A DNA stretch of 64,000 nucleotides from Trinickia caryophylli (GCF_034424545.1 NZ_CP139970.1:2604001-2668000), one strand, 5' to 3'; shown: positions 9,709-19,617, counted from the stretch's first letter. Notes: a model not told the origin generated them from the letters alone. Numbers and translations are program-made.

Positions 9709-9794
9709 GCGGGCTTGGCGGCGAGAGGCGGGGACCGCGCGCCACCTGGCACGATGGGCGGCCCGGAGCCGATTCCTGTAAACTGCGCAGCATC

Positions 9795-10577
9795 ATGTGT
9801 GCTGTGCCGTCCTCCGAAATCCCCGTCCCACGTTCGCTCGAATCGCCTGCCGAGGCATCGGCGGCGCTGACCGAGCCCCGCCCGTGCGATATGGCGGCAA
9901 TCGGGAAGGTCGCCGTCGTCTGGCGCGGCCGCGAGCCCTATGAAACGAGCTTTGCCGCGATGCGCGCGTTCACGGATGCCCGCACCGACGAAACGCCCGA
10001 CGAAATCTGGCTCGTCGAACACCCACCCGTATTCACGCTCGGCCAGGCGGGCGACCCCGCGCATCTGCTGGCGGCCGATTCCGCCATTCCGCTGGTGAGG
10101 GTGGACCGTGGCGGGCAGATTACCTACCACGGGCCGGGGCAGGTCGTCGCCTATTTGCTGGTCAATCTTCGGCGGCGGGGCCTGTTCGTGCGTCAACTCG
10201 TCACGCTCATCGAGGACGCCGTGATCGAAACACTGGCGGCGTATAATCTGCCCGGCGAGCGTAAAGCCGGGGCGCCCGGCATCTACGTGTCGCCGGGGCC
10301 GGCGGATGCCGGCCACGCCGGTGCCAAGATCGCCGCGCTCGGCCTCAAAATCCGCAACGGCTGCAGCTACCACGGCGTGAGTCTGAACGTCGCCATGGAT
10401 CTGCGCCCGTTTCTCGCGATCAATCCGTGCGGCTACGCGGGGCTCGAGACAGTCGACATGGCGACGATGGGCGTCGCCGCCGGCTGGAACGAGGTCGCGG
10501 CCACTTTTGCCGAGCGCCTGATTGCCAACCTCGACGCCTCGCTCGCGCATCGCTCATCGACTGGACCTACCGAATGA
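9795..10577 (+). CDS. lipB: octanoyl-[acyl-carrier-protein]:protein octanoyltransferase
   Basis: Transfers octanoate from acyl carrier protein to the lipoyl domains of 2-oxoacid dehydrogenases and glycine cleavage H protein, ahead of LipA. The 260-residue product has [11 protein letters not shown], the [11 protein letters not shown] lysine and the catalytic Cys in INPCGY. The first ~40 residues are a variable extension. The stop overlaps the lipA start (ATGA), so the two steps of lipoate assembly are translationally coupled. Confidence 0.93.
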   Translation: MCAVPSSEIPVPRSLESPAEASAALTEPRPCDMAAIGKVAVVWRGREPYETSFAAMRAFTDARTDETPDEIWLVEHPPVFTLGQAGDPAHLLAADSAIPLVRVDRGGQITYHGPGQVVAYLLVNLRRRGLFVRQLVTLIEDAVIETLAAYNLPGERKAGAPGIYVSPGPADAGHAGAKIAALGLKIRNGCSYHGVSLNVAMDLRPFLAINPCGYAGLETVDMATMGVAAGWNEVAATFAERLIANLDASLAHRSSTGPTE

Positions 10578-11581
10578 CTGACGTAACCGCCCAACCGACC
10601 GGCTCCGCCGCCCCCGATGCGCGCGAGCCGGCAACTGCTGCCTACGACCCCACCGCCAAGCAGAAATCGCAGGCGAAGACGGCGCGCATTCCGATCAAGA
10701 TCGTTCCCGTCGAGAAGCTGAAAAAGCCCGAATGGATTCGGGTCCGGGCGGCGACGGGAAGCTCTCGCTTCACCGAGATCAAGCAGATCCTGCGTGAGCA
10801 CAATCTGCATACGGTCTGCGAGGAAGCGAGCTGCCCGAACATCGGCGAGTGCTTCGGCAAGGGCACGGCCACGTTCATGATCATGGGCGACAAGTGCACG
10901 CGCCGCTGTCCGTTTTGCGACGTCGGCCATGGCCGTCCCGACCCGCTCGATACCGAAGAGCCGCTGAATCTGGCGCGCACGATCGCGGCGCTCAAGCTCA
11001 AGTACGTCGTGATTACCAGCGTGGACCGCGACGATCTGCGCGACGGTGGGGCCGGCCACTTCGTCGAATGCATCCGCAAGGTGCGCGAGCTGTCGCCCGA
11101 AACGCGCATCGAGATTCTCACGCCGGACTTCCGCGGCCGGCTCGACCGGGCCCTGTCGATTCTGACGAGCGCGCCGCCCGACGTGATGAACCATAACCTC
11201 GAAACCGTACCGCGCCTTTACAAGGAAGCGCGCCCGGGTTCCGATTACGCGCATTCGCTGAAGCTGCTGAAGGACTTCAAGGCGCTGCACCCCGAGGTGG
11301 CGACGAAATCGGGCCTGATGGTCGGCCTTGGCGAAACCGAGGAGGAAATCCTGCAGGTGATGCGGGATCTGCGCGCGCACGACGTCGACATGCTGACGAT
11401 CGGCCAGTACCTCCAGCCGTCCGAGCACCATCTGCCCGTGCGTGCGTATGTGCATCCGGACGTCTTCAAGATGTACGAGGCCGAAGCGTACAAGACGGGC
11501 TTCACGCACGCGGCCGTCGGCGCGATGGTGCGTTCGAGCTACCACGCAGATCTCCAGGCGCATAACGCCGGCGTCGTCTGA
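10574..11581 (+). CDS. lipA: lipoyl synthase
   Basis: Radical-SAM enzyme that inserts two sulfurs into protein-bound octanoate. Both cluster motifs are complete: the auxiliary cluster Cys82, Cys87, Cys93 ([12 protein letters not shown]) and the radical-SAM Cys108, Cys112, Cys115 (CTRRCPFC). The 335-residue product has a long basic N-terminal stretch usual in betaproteobacterial LipA. The start overlaps lipB by four bases. Confidence 0.95.
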   Translation: MTDVTAQPTGSAAPDAREPATAAYDPTAKQKSQAKTARIPIKIVPVEKLKKPEWIRVRAATGSSRFTEIKQILREHNLHTVCEEASCPNIGECFGKGTATFMIMGDKCTRRCPFCDVGHGRPDPLDTEEPLNLARTIAALKLKYVVITSVDRDDLRDGGAGHFVECIRKVRELSPETRIEILTPDFRGRLDRALSILTSAPPDVMNHNLETVPRLYKEARPGSDYAHSLKLLKDFKALHPEVATKSGLMVGLGETEEEILQVMRDLRAHDVDMLTIGQYLQPSEHHLPVRAYVHPDVFKMYEAEAYKTGFTHAAVGAMVRSSYHADLQAHNAGVV

Positions 11582-11603
11582 ACCCCCTGTAGCGCCGGAG
11601 CCG

Positions 11604-11619
11604 CTCGGCCATCGCCGAG
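11604..11619 (+). terminator. possible hairpin terminator after lipA
   Basis: CTCGGC, loop CATC, GCCGAG forms a perfect 6-bp stem 22 bases after the lipA stop. There is no T-run, so termination strength is doubtful. Confidence 0.35.
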
Positions 11620-11711
11620 GCGGGCGGGGCGTCGGCGGTCGCTCCCGCTGAACGTGCTCGACGTGCTCGGCAAGTAGACAGCTTGGTCCGGAAAGTCGTA
11701 CGCGGCCAGGC

Positions 11712-11737
11712 CGGGATTCCGGATTTCCGGAATCCCG
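11712..11737. promoter_or_regulatory. long inverted repeat, candidate DctD activator site
   Basis: Two perfect 12-base arms, CGGGATTCCGGA and TCCGGAATCCCG, are separated by TT. The centre is about 85 bases upstream of the sigma-54 -12 element of dctA, a usual distance for an enhancer-binding protein. DctD, the activator of dctA in characterised systems, is encoded three genes downstream. No T-run follows, so a lipA terminator is less likely. A weaker CCCTTT/AAAGGG repeat sits at 11760-11777. Confidence 0.55.
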
Positions 11738-11795
11738 ATGACATCGCCACTAGCTAAATCCCTTTTAAATCAAAGGGGAAGCTGATTTATGCAGT

Positions 11796-11811
11796 TGGCA
11801 TCGACCTTGCA
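11796..11811 (+). promoter_or_regulatory. sigma-54 promoter of dctA
   Basis: TGGCAT-N5-TTGCA matches the -24/-12 consensus TGGCAC-N5-TTGCW, with the required 12-base GG-to-GC spacing. Transcription would start near 11821, about 40 bases before dctA. Sigma-54 control of dctA by DctB/DctD is established in rhizobia. Confidence 0.8.
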
Positions 11812-11862
11812 GTAGTAGGGCCCACGCGGCCTTTCTCATTAATCCAAGCAAGGAGACACCGG

Positions 11863-13158
11863 ATGCCCCCGCTCAAGAAACCCTTTTACCGAGTCCTGTA
11901 CTTTCAGGTGATCGCGGCGATCATCGCTGGCGTGCTGCTCGGCCACTTTTCCAGCAAGCTCGCCATCGACATGAAGCCCTTGGGCGACGCGTTCATCGCG
12001 CTCGTCAAGATGGTGATCGGCCCGATCATCTTCTGCACAGTGGTGACCGGCGTCGCGGGTATGGAGGACATGAAGAAGGTCGGCCGCGTAGGCGGCAAGG
12101 CACTGCTTTACTTCGAAATCGTTTCGACTTTCGCGCTGCTGATCGGCCTCGGCGCTGCGCACCTGCTGAAGCCGGGCGCCGGCTTCGGCGCCAACGTGGC
12201 GCAGCTCGACGCGAAAGCCGTGGCCTCGTACTCCGAAAAAGCCGCGCACGGCCAGACCACCGTCGATTTCCTGCTGCACATCATCCCGAAAAACATCGTC
12301 GATGCTTTCGCGCAGGGCGAAATCCTGCAGATCCTGCTCGTGGCGCTGCTCTTCGGCTCCGTGCTCGCGACGCTCGGCGATCGCGGCAAGCCCGTTACGA
12401 ACTTCATCGAAAGCCTGTCGCACGTGCTGTTCGGCATCGTTCGCATCGTGACGAAGCTCGCCCCGATCGGCGCGTTTGGCGCAATGGCCTTCACGATCGG
12501 CAAGTACGGCATCGGTTCGCTGCTGCCGCTGCTCAAGCTTGTCGGCACGTTCTATCTGACGTCGATCATCTTCGTGCTCGTCGTGCTCGGCACGATCGCG
12601 CGCGTGGTCGGCTTCAGCGTCGTGCGCTTCGTCGCCTACATCAAGGAAGAGATGCTGATCGTGCTCGGCACGAGTTCGTCGGAAGCGGCGCTGCCGCAAC
12701 TGATGATCAAGCTCGAGAAACTTGGCTGCTCGCGCTCGGTTGTCGGCCTCGTCGTGCCGACCGGCTACTCGTTCAACCTGGACGGCACGAACATCTACAT
12801 GACGATGGCCGTGCTCTTCATCGCTCAGGCAACCAACACCGACCTCACGCTCACGCAGCAGCTCACGCTGCTCGCCGTGGCCATGCTCACGTCGAAGGGC
12901 GCGAGCGGTGTGACGGGCGCAGGCTTCATCACGCTCGCGGCGACGCTCGCCGTCGTGCCGACGATCCCCGTGGCCGGCATGGTGCTGATTCTCGGCATCG
13001 ACCGCTTCATGAGCGAGTGCCGCGCGCTGACGAACATCGTCGGCAACGGCGTGGCCGCAGTCGTCGTGTCGGCCTGGGAAAAGGAACTCGATCGCGCCAA
13101 GCTCGCTCGCGCGCTGAGCGGCGAAAGCGCAGAGCTGACCGAGGCTGCCGAAGCTTGA
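11863..13158 (+). CDS. dctA: C4-dicarboxylate transporter DctA
   Basis: Inner-membrane secondary transporter for succinate, fumarate and malate of the dicarboxylate/amino acid:cation symporter family. The 431-residue product has the family signatures [12 protein letters not shown] (hairpin loop) and [14 protein letters not shown] (substrate and cation site), plus the expected eight or so membrane helices. AGGAGA (11851-11856) is a strong ribosome site. It is preceded by a sigma-54 element and followed on the same strand by dctB and dctD, which sense dicarboxylates and activate it. Confidence 0.95.
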   Translation: MPPLKKPFYRVLYFQVIAAIIAGVLLGHFSSKLAIDMKPLGDAFIALVKMVIGPIIFCTVVTGVAGMEDMKKVGRVGGKALLYFEIVSTFALLIGLGAAHLLKPGAGFGANVAQLDAKAVASYSEKAAHGQTTVDFLLHIIPKNIVDAFAQGEILQILLVALLFGSVLATLGDRGKPVTNFIESLSHVLFGIVRIVTKLAPIGAFGAMAFTIGKYGIGSLLPLLKLVGTFYLTSIIFVLVVLGTIARVVGFSVVRFVAYIKEEMLIVLGTSSSEAALPQLMIKLEKLGCSRSVVGLVVPTGYSFNLDGTNIYMTMAVLFIAQATNTDLTLTQQLTLLAVAMLTSKGASGVTGAGFITLAATLAVVPTIPVAGMVLILGIDRFMSECRALTNIVGNGVAAVVVSAWEKELDRAKLARALSGESAELTEAAEA

Positions 13159-13253
13159 GTACCGCGGACGGCTCCGAGCCGCCCGATGGCGCGCCGGCGG
13201 GCGGCGCGCGCTATGCCACAATAGACCATTGTCATAGCTGCGAGCCCGCCGCC

Positions 13254-15140
13254 GTGAAGCGTCGCCTCACCGTCATCCTCGCGCTCGCCGTGGCACTCGC
13301 GGCAGTGTGCGTGCTGACCTGGCGCATCGCCTGGCAGCGCGGCATCGAGGATCTTCAACAGCAAGCCGCCGTGCGGGCCGACCGCACGGCAAGCGCGCTT
13401 ACCGACACGCTCGACCGCTACGAGTCGCTGTCCTATCTGCTCGCAAGCCACCCGATCGTCGAGGAAGCGCTCGAAACATCGAGCGCCGGCTCGCGCGAAC
13501 GCGCCAACCGCTATCTCGAAGATGCGAACCGCCATGCCCATGCGACGGTCACCTACGTGATTCGCAACGATGGCTGGTGCGTCGCGGCCAGCAACTGGGA
13601 AAGCCCGGATACGTTTGTCGGCTCCAATTATCAGTTCCGTCCGTATTTCATCGATGCGATGAAAGGCGGGGTCGGCCGTTTCTTCGGCATTGGCACGGTT
13701 TCTCACGTACCGGGCTACTTCATCTCGGAACCGGTGCGGCGCGAGGGGCGCATGGTCGGCGTGGCCGTCGTCAAAGTCAATCTTGAATGGTTCCCGGGCA
13801 CCGACAGCGGCGAGCCGCTGCTCGTGACCGACAAGCACGGCGTCATCTTCCTCTCGTCCGTGCCGGCGTGGAAGTACCGCGCCATTGCGCCCGTGCCCGC
13901 CTCGGTCAGCACCGCGATCTTCGAGACACGTCAATACGCGGGGCGCCCGATCGTGCCGTTGCCGATCGTCGAGCTGCGAACGCTCGACGGCGGCGCGCGC
14001 ATCGTGCGCGTGGGCGACCCGCGCGCCGGCACGCGCTATCTCGCCACGCGGCGCACACTGAGTGGGCCGGACTGGCATTTGGTCACGCTCTCGTCGATCG
14101 ATCCCGTGTTTGCCGATGCGCGTAATGCAACGGCGGCGGTGGGCTTCGGATTCGCCTCGCTGTGTCTGCTCGCGTTCTATTGGCGTACGCGGCAGGCGCG
14201 GCTGCGCGAGATGATGCGCAGCCGGGCGATGCTGCAAAACGCCTATGCGGAACTCAATCAGCGCGTTGCCGAGCGTACGGCCGATCTGTCCGCGGCCAAC
14301 GCGCGCCTGCAAACGGAGGTGAGCGAGCGTACGAGGGCGGAAAGCGAGCTTCGCGCCGCGCACGACGAACTCGTTCAGACGAGCAAACTCGCGGCGCTCG
14401 GTCAGATGGCGGCCGGCATCACGCACGAGCTCAATCAGCCGCTCGCGGCGCTGCGCGCGTTTTCGGACAACACGCGCGTGCTGCTCGAACGCGGCGATCA
14501 GAATGCCGCGCGCGAAAACCTCGAAGCGATCTCGGCGCTGACCGAGCGCATGGGCAAGATCACGAATCAGCTCAAGCTCTTCGTCGGGCGCGCCCAGCCG
14601 CGCACTGCCAGAGCACCGGTTGCCCGAGCCGTTTGCAACGCGCTCAATCTGCTGCAAAAACGGCTGCAGGCGGTGGCGCTCGAGGTCACGATCCACGATT
14701 CCGAGACAGCTTCGGGCGCGGGCCGCGAAGCACTCGACGTTTCGGTCGAGCATCCAGGGCTCGTGGCCTACTGCGACGACCTGCGCCTCGAGCAGGCGCT
14801 CATCAATCTGATCGGCAATGCCCTCGATGCGGTGAGCGGCGTGGAAAGCCCGCGCATCGGCATCGATATCGATGCGTCGTACGCCACGTTGTCGGTCACT
14901 GTGCGCGACAATGGACCCGGCATTCCGGAAGACGTCCTGCCACGGCTTTTTGAGCCCTTTTTTACGACGAAAGGCATGGGGCAGGGGCTGGGCCTCGGGC
15001 TCGCGATCGCCTCGTCGATCGCGCGCGATTGCGGTGGTGCGCTCAGCGCATCGAACGAGCCGGGCGGCGGCGCGGCATTCGTGCTGAAGCTGCGCCGCGC
15101 GCTCGCGCCGAGTGCACAATCCGAGGTGCCATCGAAATAG
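13254..15140 (+). CDS. dctB: C4-dicarboxylate sensor histidine kinase DctB
   Basis: Membrane sensor kinase of 628 residues. An N-terminal helix (about 6-24) and a second helix (about 288-305) enclose a periplasmic double-Cache sensing domain (RNDGWCVAASNW, GSNYQFRPYF, GRFFGIGTVSHVPGY). A coiled segment (NQRVAERTADLSAANARL) leads to the HisKA box AGITHELNQPLAALRAF with phospho-His391, and a HATPase domain (NALDAVSG, DNGPGIPE, GQGLGLGLAI) ends the protein. The start is GTG 13254; the frame is open further upstream inside dctA. It lies 95 bases after dctA. Confidence 0.92.
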   Translation: MKRRLTVILALAVALAAVCVLTWRIAWQRGIEDLQQQAAVRADRTASALTDTLDRYESLSYLLASHPIVEEALETSSAGSRERANRYLEDANRHAHATVTYVIRNDGWCVAASNWESPDTFVGSNYQFRPYFIDAMKGGVGRFFGIGTVSHVPGYFISEPVRREGRMVGVAVVKVNLEWFPGTDSGEPLLVTDKHGVIFLSSVPAWKYRAIAPVPASVSTAIFETRQYAGRPIVPLPIVELRTLDGGARIVRVGDPRAGTRYLATRRTLSGPDWHLVTLSSIDPVFADARNATAAVGFGFASLCLLAFYWRTRQARLREMMRSRAMLQNAYAELNQRVAERTADLSAANARLQTEVSERTRAESELRAAHDELVQTSKLAALGQMAAGITHELNQPLAALRAFSDNTRVLLERGDQNAARENLEAISALTERMGKITNQLKLFVGRAQPRTARAPVARAVCNALNLLQKRLQAVALEVTIHDSETASGAGREALDVSVEHPGLVAYCDDLRLEQALINLIGNALDAVSGVESPRIGIDIDASYATLSVTVRDNGPGIPEDVLPRLFEPFFTTKGMGQGLGLGLAIASSIARDCGGALSASNEPGGGAAFVLKLRRALAPSAQSEVPSK

Positions 15141-15195
15141 CGGGGGCTCGCGCGCGAGCCAGCATTTTCCCGTTCCCGATGTTCGGACGACCGGC

Positions 15196-16593
15196 ATGAC
15201 AGCGACAGAAACGATGACCGACAGCCTTCCCGTAATCTTCATCGAAGACGACGAACTGGTGCGCCGCGCCAGTGTGCAGAGCCTGCAACTCGCGGGCTTC
15301 GAGGTGGTTGGCTATCCTTCCGTGGAGTCCGCGCGCGAGGCCCTGGACCAATCGGGCAGCGCCGGGCCGGGCGCGATCGTGAGCGACATCCGTTTGCCGG
15401 GCGCGAGCGGGCTCGCGCTGCTCGAGCATTGCCGCGAGCACGCCCCCGACGTGCCGGTCATTCTGGTGACGGGCCATGGCGACATCTCGATGGCGGTACA
15501 GGCAATGCGCGACGGCGCCTATGACTTCGTGGAAAAGCCATTTGCGTCCGAGCGGCTCATCGAGACGGTGCGCCGTGCGCTCGAAAAACGCCGCCTGCTG
15601 CTCGAGAACGTTGCGTTGCGGCGCGAGCTCGCCGAGCGCGATGCCCTGGTGCCGCGCATCATCGGCCGCAGCCCGGCCATCGAGCAGGTGCGCCGGCTCG
15701 TCGCGAAAGTGGCGCAGACCGACGCTTCCGTGCTGATCAACGGCGATACCGGCGCCGGCAAGGAACTGATCGCCCGCAGCCTGCACGAGCTTTCGCCGCG
15801 CCGGGCGAAACCGTTCGTCGCGGTCAATTGCGGCGCGCTGCCCGAGCCGATGTTCGAATCCGAAATGTTCGGCTACGAGCCCGGCGCTTTCACGGGTGCG
15901 GCGAAACGCCGCATCGGCAAGCTCGAATATGCGTCCGGCGGCACGCTTTTTCTGGACGAGATCGAAAGCATGCCGCTCGCGCTGCAGGTCAAGCTGCTGC
16001 GCGTGCTGCAGGACGGCGTACTGGAGCGGCTCGGTTCGAACCAGCCGATTCGCGTGGATTGCCGCGTGATCGCAGCCGCCAAGGGCGACATGGCCGAACA
16101 CGTTGCGGCGGGCACGTTCAGGCGCGACCTGCTGTACCGCCTCAACGTCGTGACGATCGCGCTGCCTCCGCTCGCAGACCGTCGCGAGGACATCGTGCCG
16201 CTATTCGAACATTTCGTCCTCGAGGCGGCCGTGCGCTACCAGTGCGCCGCGCCGGTGTTGACCGAACGCCAGCGCGCCCGCCTCGAGGAGCGCGATTGGC
16301 CTGGAAACGTGCGCGAGCTGCGCAATGCGGCCGAGCGGTTCGTGCTCGGCATTGCGGACGCTTCCAGCCCGATCGGTACCGCATCGACGGCGCAGCCGGG
16401 GGCCGCGTCGATGCCGCTGAAGGAGCGGGTCGAACGGTTCGAGCGGACGGTCATTGCCGACGCGCTCGAGCAGACGGGCGGAGCCGTCGCGGCGGCGGCC
16501 GACCTGCTGGAGATCGGCAAGGCGACGCTTTACGAGAAGATCAAACGATACGGCCTCGCCGAGCGTGGCGAGGCCGGAAAAGAGGTGGGCTGA
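15196..16593 (+). CDS. dctD: sigma-54-dependent response regulator DctD
   Basis: NtrC-family activator of 465 residues. The receiver domain has acidic residues in FIEDDE and phospho-acceptor Asp64 (IVSDIRLPG). The AAA+ domain has Walker A GDTGAGKE and an intact GAFTGA loop that contacts sigma-54. A Fis-type helix-turn-helix (AVAAAADLLEIGKATLYEKIKRYGL) ends it. It lies 55 bases after dctB, its expected kinase, and its likely target is the sigma-54 promoter of dctA at 11796-11811. ATG 15214 is an alternative start. Confidence 0.93.
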   Translation: MTATETMTDSLPVIFIEDDELVRRASVQSLQLAGFEVVGYPSVESAREALDQSGSAGPGAIVSDIRLPGASGLALLEHCREHAPDVPVILVTGHGDISMAVQAMRDGAYDFVEKPFASERLIETVRRALEKRRLLLENVALRRELAERDALVPRIIGRSPAIEQVRRLVAKVAQTDASVLINGDTGAGKELIARSLHELSPRRAKPFVAVNCGALPEPMFESEMFGYEPGAFTGAAKRRIGKLEYASGGTLFLDEIESMPLALQVKLLRVLQDGVLERLGSNQPIRVDCRVIAAAKGDMAEHVAAGTFRRDLLYRLNVVTIALPPLADRREDIVPLFEHFVLEAAVRYQCAAPVLTERQRARLEERDWPGNVRELRNAAERFVLGIADASSPIGTASTAQPGAASMPLKERVERFERTVIADALEQTGGAVAAAADLLEIGKATLYEKIKRYGLAERGEAGKEVG

Positions 16594-16659
16594 CGAAGCG
16601 CCGGATCGGCAGCGCGACAGGCCGGGCAGGAGCCCACCGGGCCGGCGCGCTTCGTGCGC

Positions 16660-17187
16660 TCAGGCGGCGCCGAGCGCTTTTTGCAGCAACTGATCGAGCT
16701 CCGCGAACTGCGGCTCGCCGACGTAGCGCTTGAGGATCTTGCCGTTCTTGTCCACGACGAAGGTGGTCGGCGTCAACTGCACGTTGCCGAATTCCTTCGC
16801 GGCGCTGCCGTCGTCCATGGCCACCTTGAACGGGAGCTGGCGCGTTTGCGCGTAGTTGGTGACGTACATCGGGGCGTCATAGCTCATCGCGACAGCGACG
16901 AATTCGAGCCCCCGGTCCTTGAACCGGTTGTATGTCTGGACCATCTGCGGCATTTCCTTGATGCAGGTCGTGCAGCTCGTCGCCCAGAAATTGATCAGAT
17001 AGACCTTTCCCTTCAGATCCCCGGTGGAGACCTTCTGGCCCGACAGCAGCGTGAACGTGGCGTCGGGCACGCGTTGCGTGGTGCCGAACGTAAAGTAGCC
17101 CGCAACGGCGATGGCGACGGCGGCGAGCGCCATGGCGACGTATCGCACGGGGCTGCGGCGCGTGGCGGATGCTGGGGTCTGGCTCAT
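16660..17187 (-). CDS. TlpA-family thiol:disulfide oxidoreductase
   Basis: Membrane-anchored periplasmic thioredoxin of 175 residues. One N-terminal helix (about 15-35) is followed by an AhpC/TSA-type thioredoxin domain with the active-site CTTC in FWATSCTTCIKEM and the cis-Pro loop LTPTTFVVD. Such proteins reduce cytochrome c apoproteins or other exported thiols; the partner here is unknown. It converges with dctD and is divergent from the lipoprotein gene. Confidence 0.87.
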   Translation of the reverse strand: MSQTPASATRRSPVRYVAMALAAVAIAVAGYFTFGTTQRVPDATFTLLSGQKVSTGDLKGKVYLINFWATSCTTCIKEMPQMVQTYNRFKDRGLEFVAVAMSYDAPMYVTNYAQTRQLPFKVAMDDGSAAKEFGNVQLTPTTFVVDKNGKILKRYVGEPQFAELDQLLQKALGAA

Positions 17188-17369
17188 GGGGACAACCTCG
17201 GAATCGTGAGAGCACGAAGGAGCGCAGCGATTGTACCGCCAATCGTGCGCGCGCGTGTTTCGCCGCCCGGCCGCCGACGGTTATGGCCGATAATCGAGGC
17301 TTTTCTCGAAGCCGCCGGGCGGCCGCGGGGCCTGTCAGGGGCTCGGCGCGCGGCGGCGCTCTTACTTCC

Positions 17370-17984
17370 ATGCTTGCGCAAAAGTCTTTTTCCTCGCCGG
17401 TGCGGGCCTCCGCCGCCTTCGGCCGTCTTGTCATCGGGTGGTTGCGGCGCGCGGCGAACGTCCGGCTTCTTGGCATGACGTTGACGGCAGTCGCGCTCAC
17501 CGCTTGTTCGCCCGAGTACGACTGGCGCACCGTTACGGATACGTCGCAGGGCTACACGATCGATATGCCCGCGAAGCCCACGCAAGACGAGCGGCAAATC
17601 GCGCTGGCGGGCACCGCGATGCCGATGCACGTGCGCGCCGCACATCTGGCGCACAGCGTGTTCGCCGTTGGCGTGGTCGACTTACCTAGCGACGATCCGC
17701 GGCTTCAGCGCGAAGTGCTCGATACACTGCGCTCGGCGCTCGGCCGTCATCTCGGCGCGCCGGGGGAGGCCCGGCCGGCGCGCGTACCGCTGGCGGCCGG
17801 GGGGGATGCGAGCGCGGTCGACGTTGCCGTGACCGGTGTTGCCGGCTCGGCCCACGAACACAAGGTCATTCACGCATGGCTCGTGGCGCGCGGGCGGCGC
17901 GTGTATCAAGCGGTGATTATCGCGGACGAGGCACCGCCGGCGGAGCAGACCGATCAATTCTTCCGGTCGTTCAAGCTCTTTTGA
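17370..17984 (+). CDS. hypothetical lipoprotein
   Basis: Unrecognised exported protein. A lipobox (VALTAC) predicts a lipidated cysteine, followed by SPEYDWRTVTDTSQGYTIDMPAKP and about 150 residues with alpha/beta character. The start is uncertain. ATG 17370 gives a long 46-residue leader; TTG 17442 would give a well-shaped lipoprotein signal (RRAANVRLLGMTLTAVALTAC); ATG 17475 leaves too short a signal. It is divergent from the TlpA-like gene. No catalytic motif is visible. Confidence 0.65.
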   Translation: MLAQKSFSSPVRASAAFGRLVIGWLRRAANVRLLGMTLTAVALTACSPEYDWRTVTDTSQGYTIDMPAKPTQDERQIALAGTAMPMHVRAAHLAHSVFAVGVVDLPSDDPRLQREVLDTLRSALGRHLGAPGEARPARVPLAAGGDASAVDVAVTGVAGSAHEHKVIHAWLVARGRRVYQAVIIADEAPPAEQTDQFFRSFKLF

Positions 17985-18053
17985 CGGCGATGCGGCGCGA
18001 TGGCCTGGCGGGGGCGGCGCCGGCGCAAATCGGGCAGGGAGGAAAGCGCCAAG

Positions 18054-18252
18054 CTATCCACAACAATTGTGGATAACTTTGTTGAAAACCTGGACAACCA
18101 GCGACGCTGCGCCGGTTGCGCGTTGTGCAAGGAAATGGTAGATACTGCGTTTGCCCGGCAAAATGTATTGAAAATCAATTGGTTGTGAATTTGTATTAGT
18201 GTGATCTCTCGAAAATTCCTGCTCACGCGCACGGGCTCGGCGATGTGTATAA
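18054..18252. other. cluster of DnaA-box-like sites in a convergent gap
   Basis: An inverted repeat TATCCACAA-CAA-TTGTGGATA (18055-18075) contains a perfect DnaA box on the minus strand (TGTGGATAA, 18068-18076) and a one-mismatch box on the plus strand (CTATCCACA, 18054-18062). A third box, TGTGTATAA (minus-strand TTATACACA), is at 18244-18252. Between them, about 18155-18225, is a stretch clearly more AT-rich than its surroundings. The gap lies between two converging genes, so promoter control of either is unlikely. Confidence 0.5.
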
Positions 18253-18263
18253 GTCAAGCCCCG

Positions 18264-19196
18264 TCACGGGGCCAGTCGAGCGCCGCTCGCGGGCCGGTCC
18301 CGGGCATGCTTCGCCTCCAGCATCTTCACGAGCAGGTGGAGCGTCTGGTTGACGGGCGTCCCGATGCCCGCCGCCAGGCCTCGACGGACCACAGCGCCAT
18401 TCAGGTAGTCGATTTCGCTCCATTTGCCGCGCGCCAGATCCTGGGCCGTGGACGAATACTGGCCGGCAGGAATCGTCGCTTCGATCCGCTCGACGATGCG
18501 TGCCGGCTCGTCGGCGAAGCGGATGCCTTCGGCGGCGGCGACCGCGACGCACTCTGTGACGACCTCGCGCATGGTTGCTCTCAGCGCATCCCGGTGGGGC
18601 ATTTCGCCGAGCGGTAACTGCACGATGGCCGAAACCGCGTTGTAAGCGCAGTTCAGTGTGAACTTTTGCCAGAGCGTCGCGCGCACGTCGTCCGAGATCT
18701 CCGTGGGAATGCCTGCTGCGCGCAGCACTTGCGCCAGCGACTCGCTGTGCGGTGACGCCTCGATCGCGAGATCGCCGCGGCCGTGATGTAAAAGATGCCC
18801 GGGACTGGCCATTTCACTTGCAACGTAGACGGCGGCGCAAATGACGGGTTGCGAAATTTCGGCGCGCAGGAGCGCGGCGTTGTCGACGCCATTTTGCAAG
18901 CTCACCACGATGGCCTGTGGCGCAAGCACGTGCCTCAACTGGCGCGCCGCTTGTGCGGTGTCGATCGACTTGACGCACACGAAGACCACGTCGGCAGACG
19001 CTGCCGCATCGATGTCGATCGAAGCGCTGACCGCCACACGCTTATCGAATGCGCGCGTTTGCAGACGCAATCCGCCGTGGCGCATCGCGTCCACGTGCGA
19101 GGGGCGACCGATGAAGGCGACGTCGTGGCCGTGCAGCGCCAGCATGCCCCCGAAGTAGCAGCCCACTGCACCGGCGCCCAAAACTGCAAACCGCAT
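18264..19196 (-). CDS. panE: 2-dehydropantoate 2-reductase family protein
   Basis: NADPH-dependent ketopantoate reductase family, the step giving pantoate for coenzyme A. The 310-residue product has the Rossmann motif GAGAVGCYFGG (residues 7-17), VFVCVKS and the catalytic lysine region QNGVDN...WQKFTLNCAYNAVSA. The start is the ATG at 19194-19196, supported by GGGAGGA upstream on the minus strand. Burkholderia genomes carry several paralogues, and this one stands beside accessory genes, so it could act on a related 2-oxoacid. Family firm, pathway role moderate. Confidence 0.82.
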   Translation of the reverse strand: MRFAVLGAGAVGCYFGGMLALHGHDVAFIGRPSHVDAMRHGGLRLQTRAFDKRVAVSASIDIDAAASADVVFVCVKSIDTAQAARQLRHVLAPQAIVVSLQNGVDNAALLRAEISQPVICAAVYVASEMASPGHLLHHGRGDLAIEASPHSESLAQVLRAAGIPTEISDDVRATLWQKFTLNCAYNAVSAIVQLPLGEMPHRDALRATMREVVTECVAVAAAEGIRFADEPARIVERIEATIPAGQYSSTAQDLARGKWSEIDYLNGAVVRRGLAAGIGTPVNQTLHLLVKMLEAKHARDRPASGARLAP

Positions 19197-19617
19197 GATT
19201 CCTCCCGGTTGAACCGATGAACATCGCGCCGTCGCAAAGAGCGATGCGCGGGGCGGACACGCAGTCTGCCCTTTCACTCGAGATAGAAGGATAGCGCTGT
19301 TTATTCCTAATGCCGCATTGAATGTTTGTAGCGTTTTGTATATGGATACAATTCGTACACATTTGATCGGATCGTGCCTCGAAGAATTAAAACCTAAGTA
19401 TCGATTTTTTGTGCCCAATGTATGGGGCTTATCGATCTAGTCACGCGTTTTAGCGCAGGTATCATGCAATCCACCGGGTGATCGGAAGCGGCGGCGCGGT
19501 CGGAAATACGCCAGATACATTGGCTGCTTTCAATAGCCCCATGCGCCGACTGATCGAATCCGGCGGTGCCGTTTCGATGCATTAGATTTCCCATCCATCA
19601 TGAACAGGAAGATAAAA
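19197..19617. other. 421-base divergent gap with an operator-like inverted repeat
   Basis: No gene is visible between panE (minus) and the epoxide hydrolase gene (plus). The segment from about 19290 to 19440 is more AT-rich than its surroundings. TTGTAT-ATGG-ATACAA at 19336-19351 is a perfect 6-bp inverted repeat resembling GntR-type operators. The overlapping TACAAT (19347-19352) could be a -10 element. No regulator of that family is encoded nearby. Confidence 0.4.

Noticed and set aside
12825..15242. 805-codon minus-strand open frame opposite dctA-dctB
   Set aside because: Antisense shadow of dctB; composition is repetitive Arg/Ala/His and lacks motifs.
17475..17984. ATG 17475 as start of the lipoprotein
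   Set aside because: It leaves only ten residues before the lipobox cysteine, too short for a lipoprotein signal.
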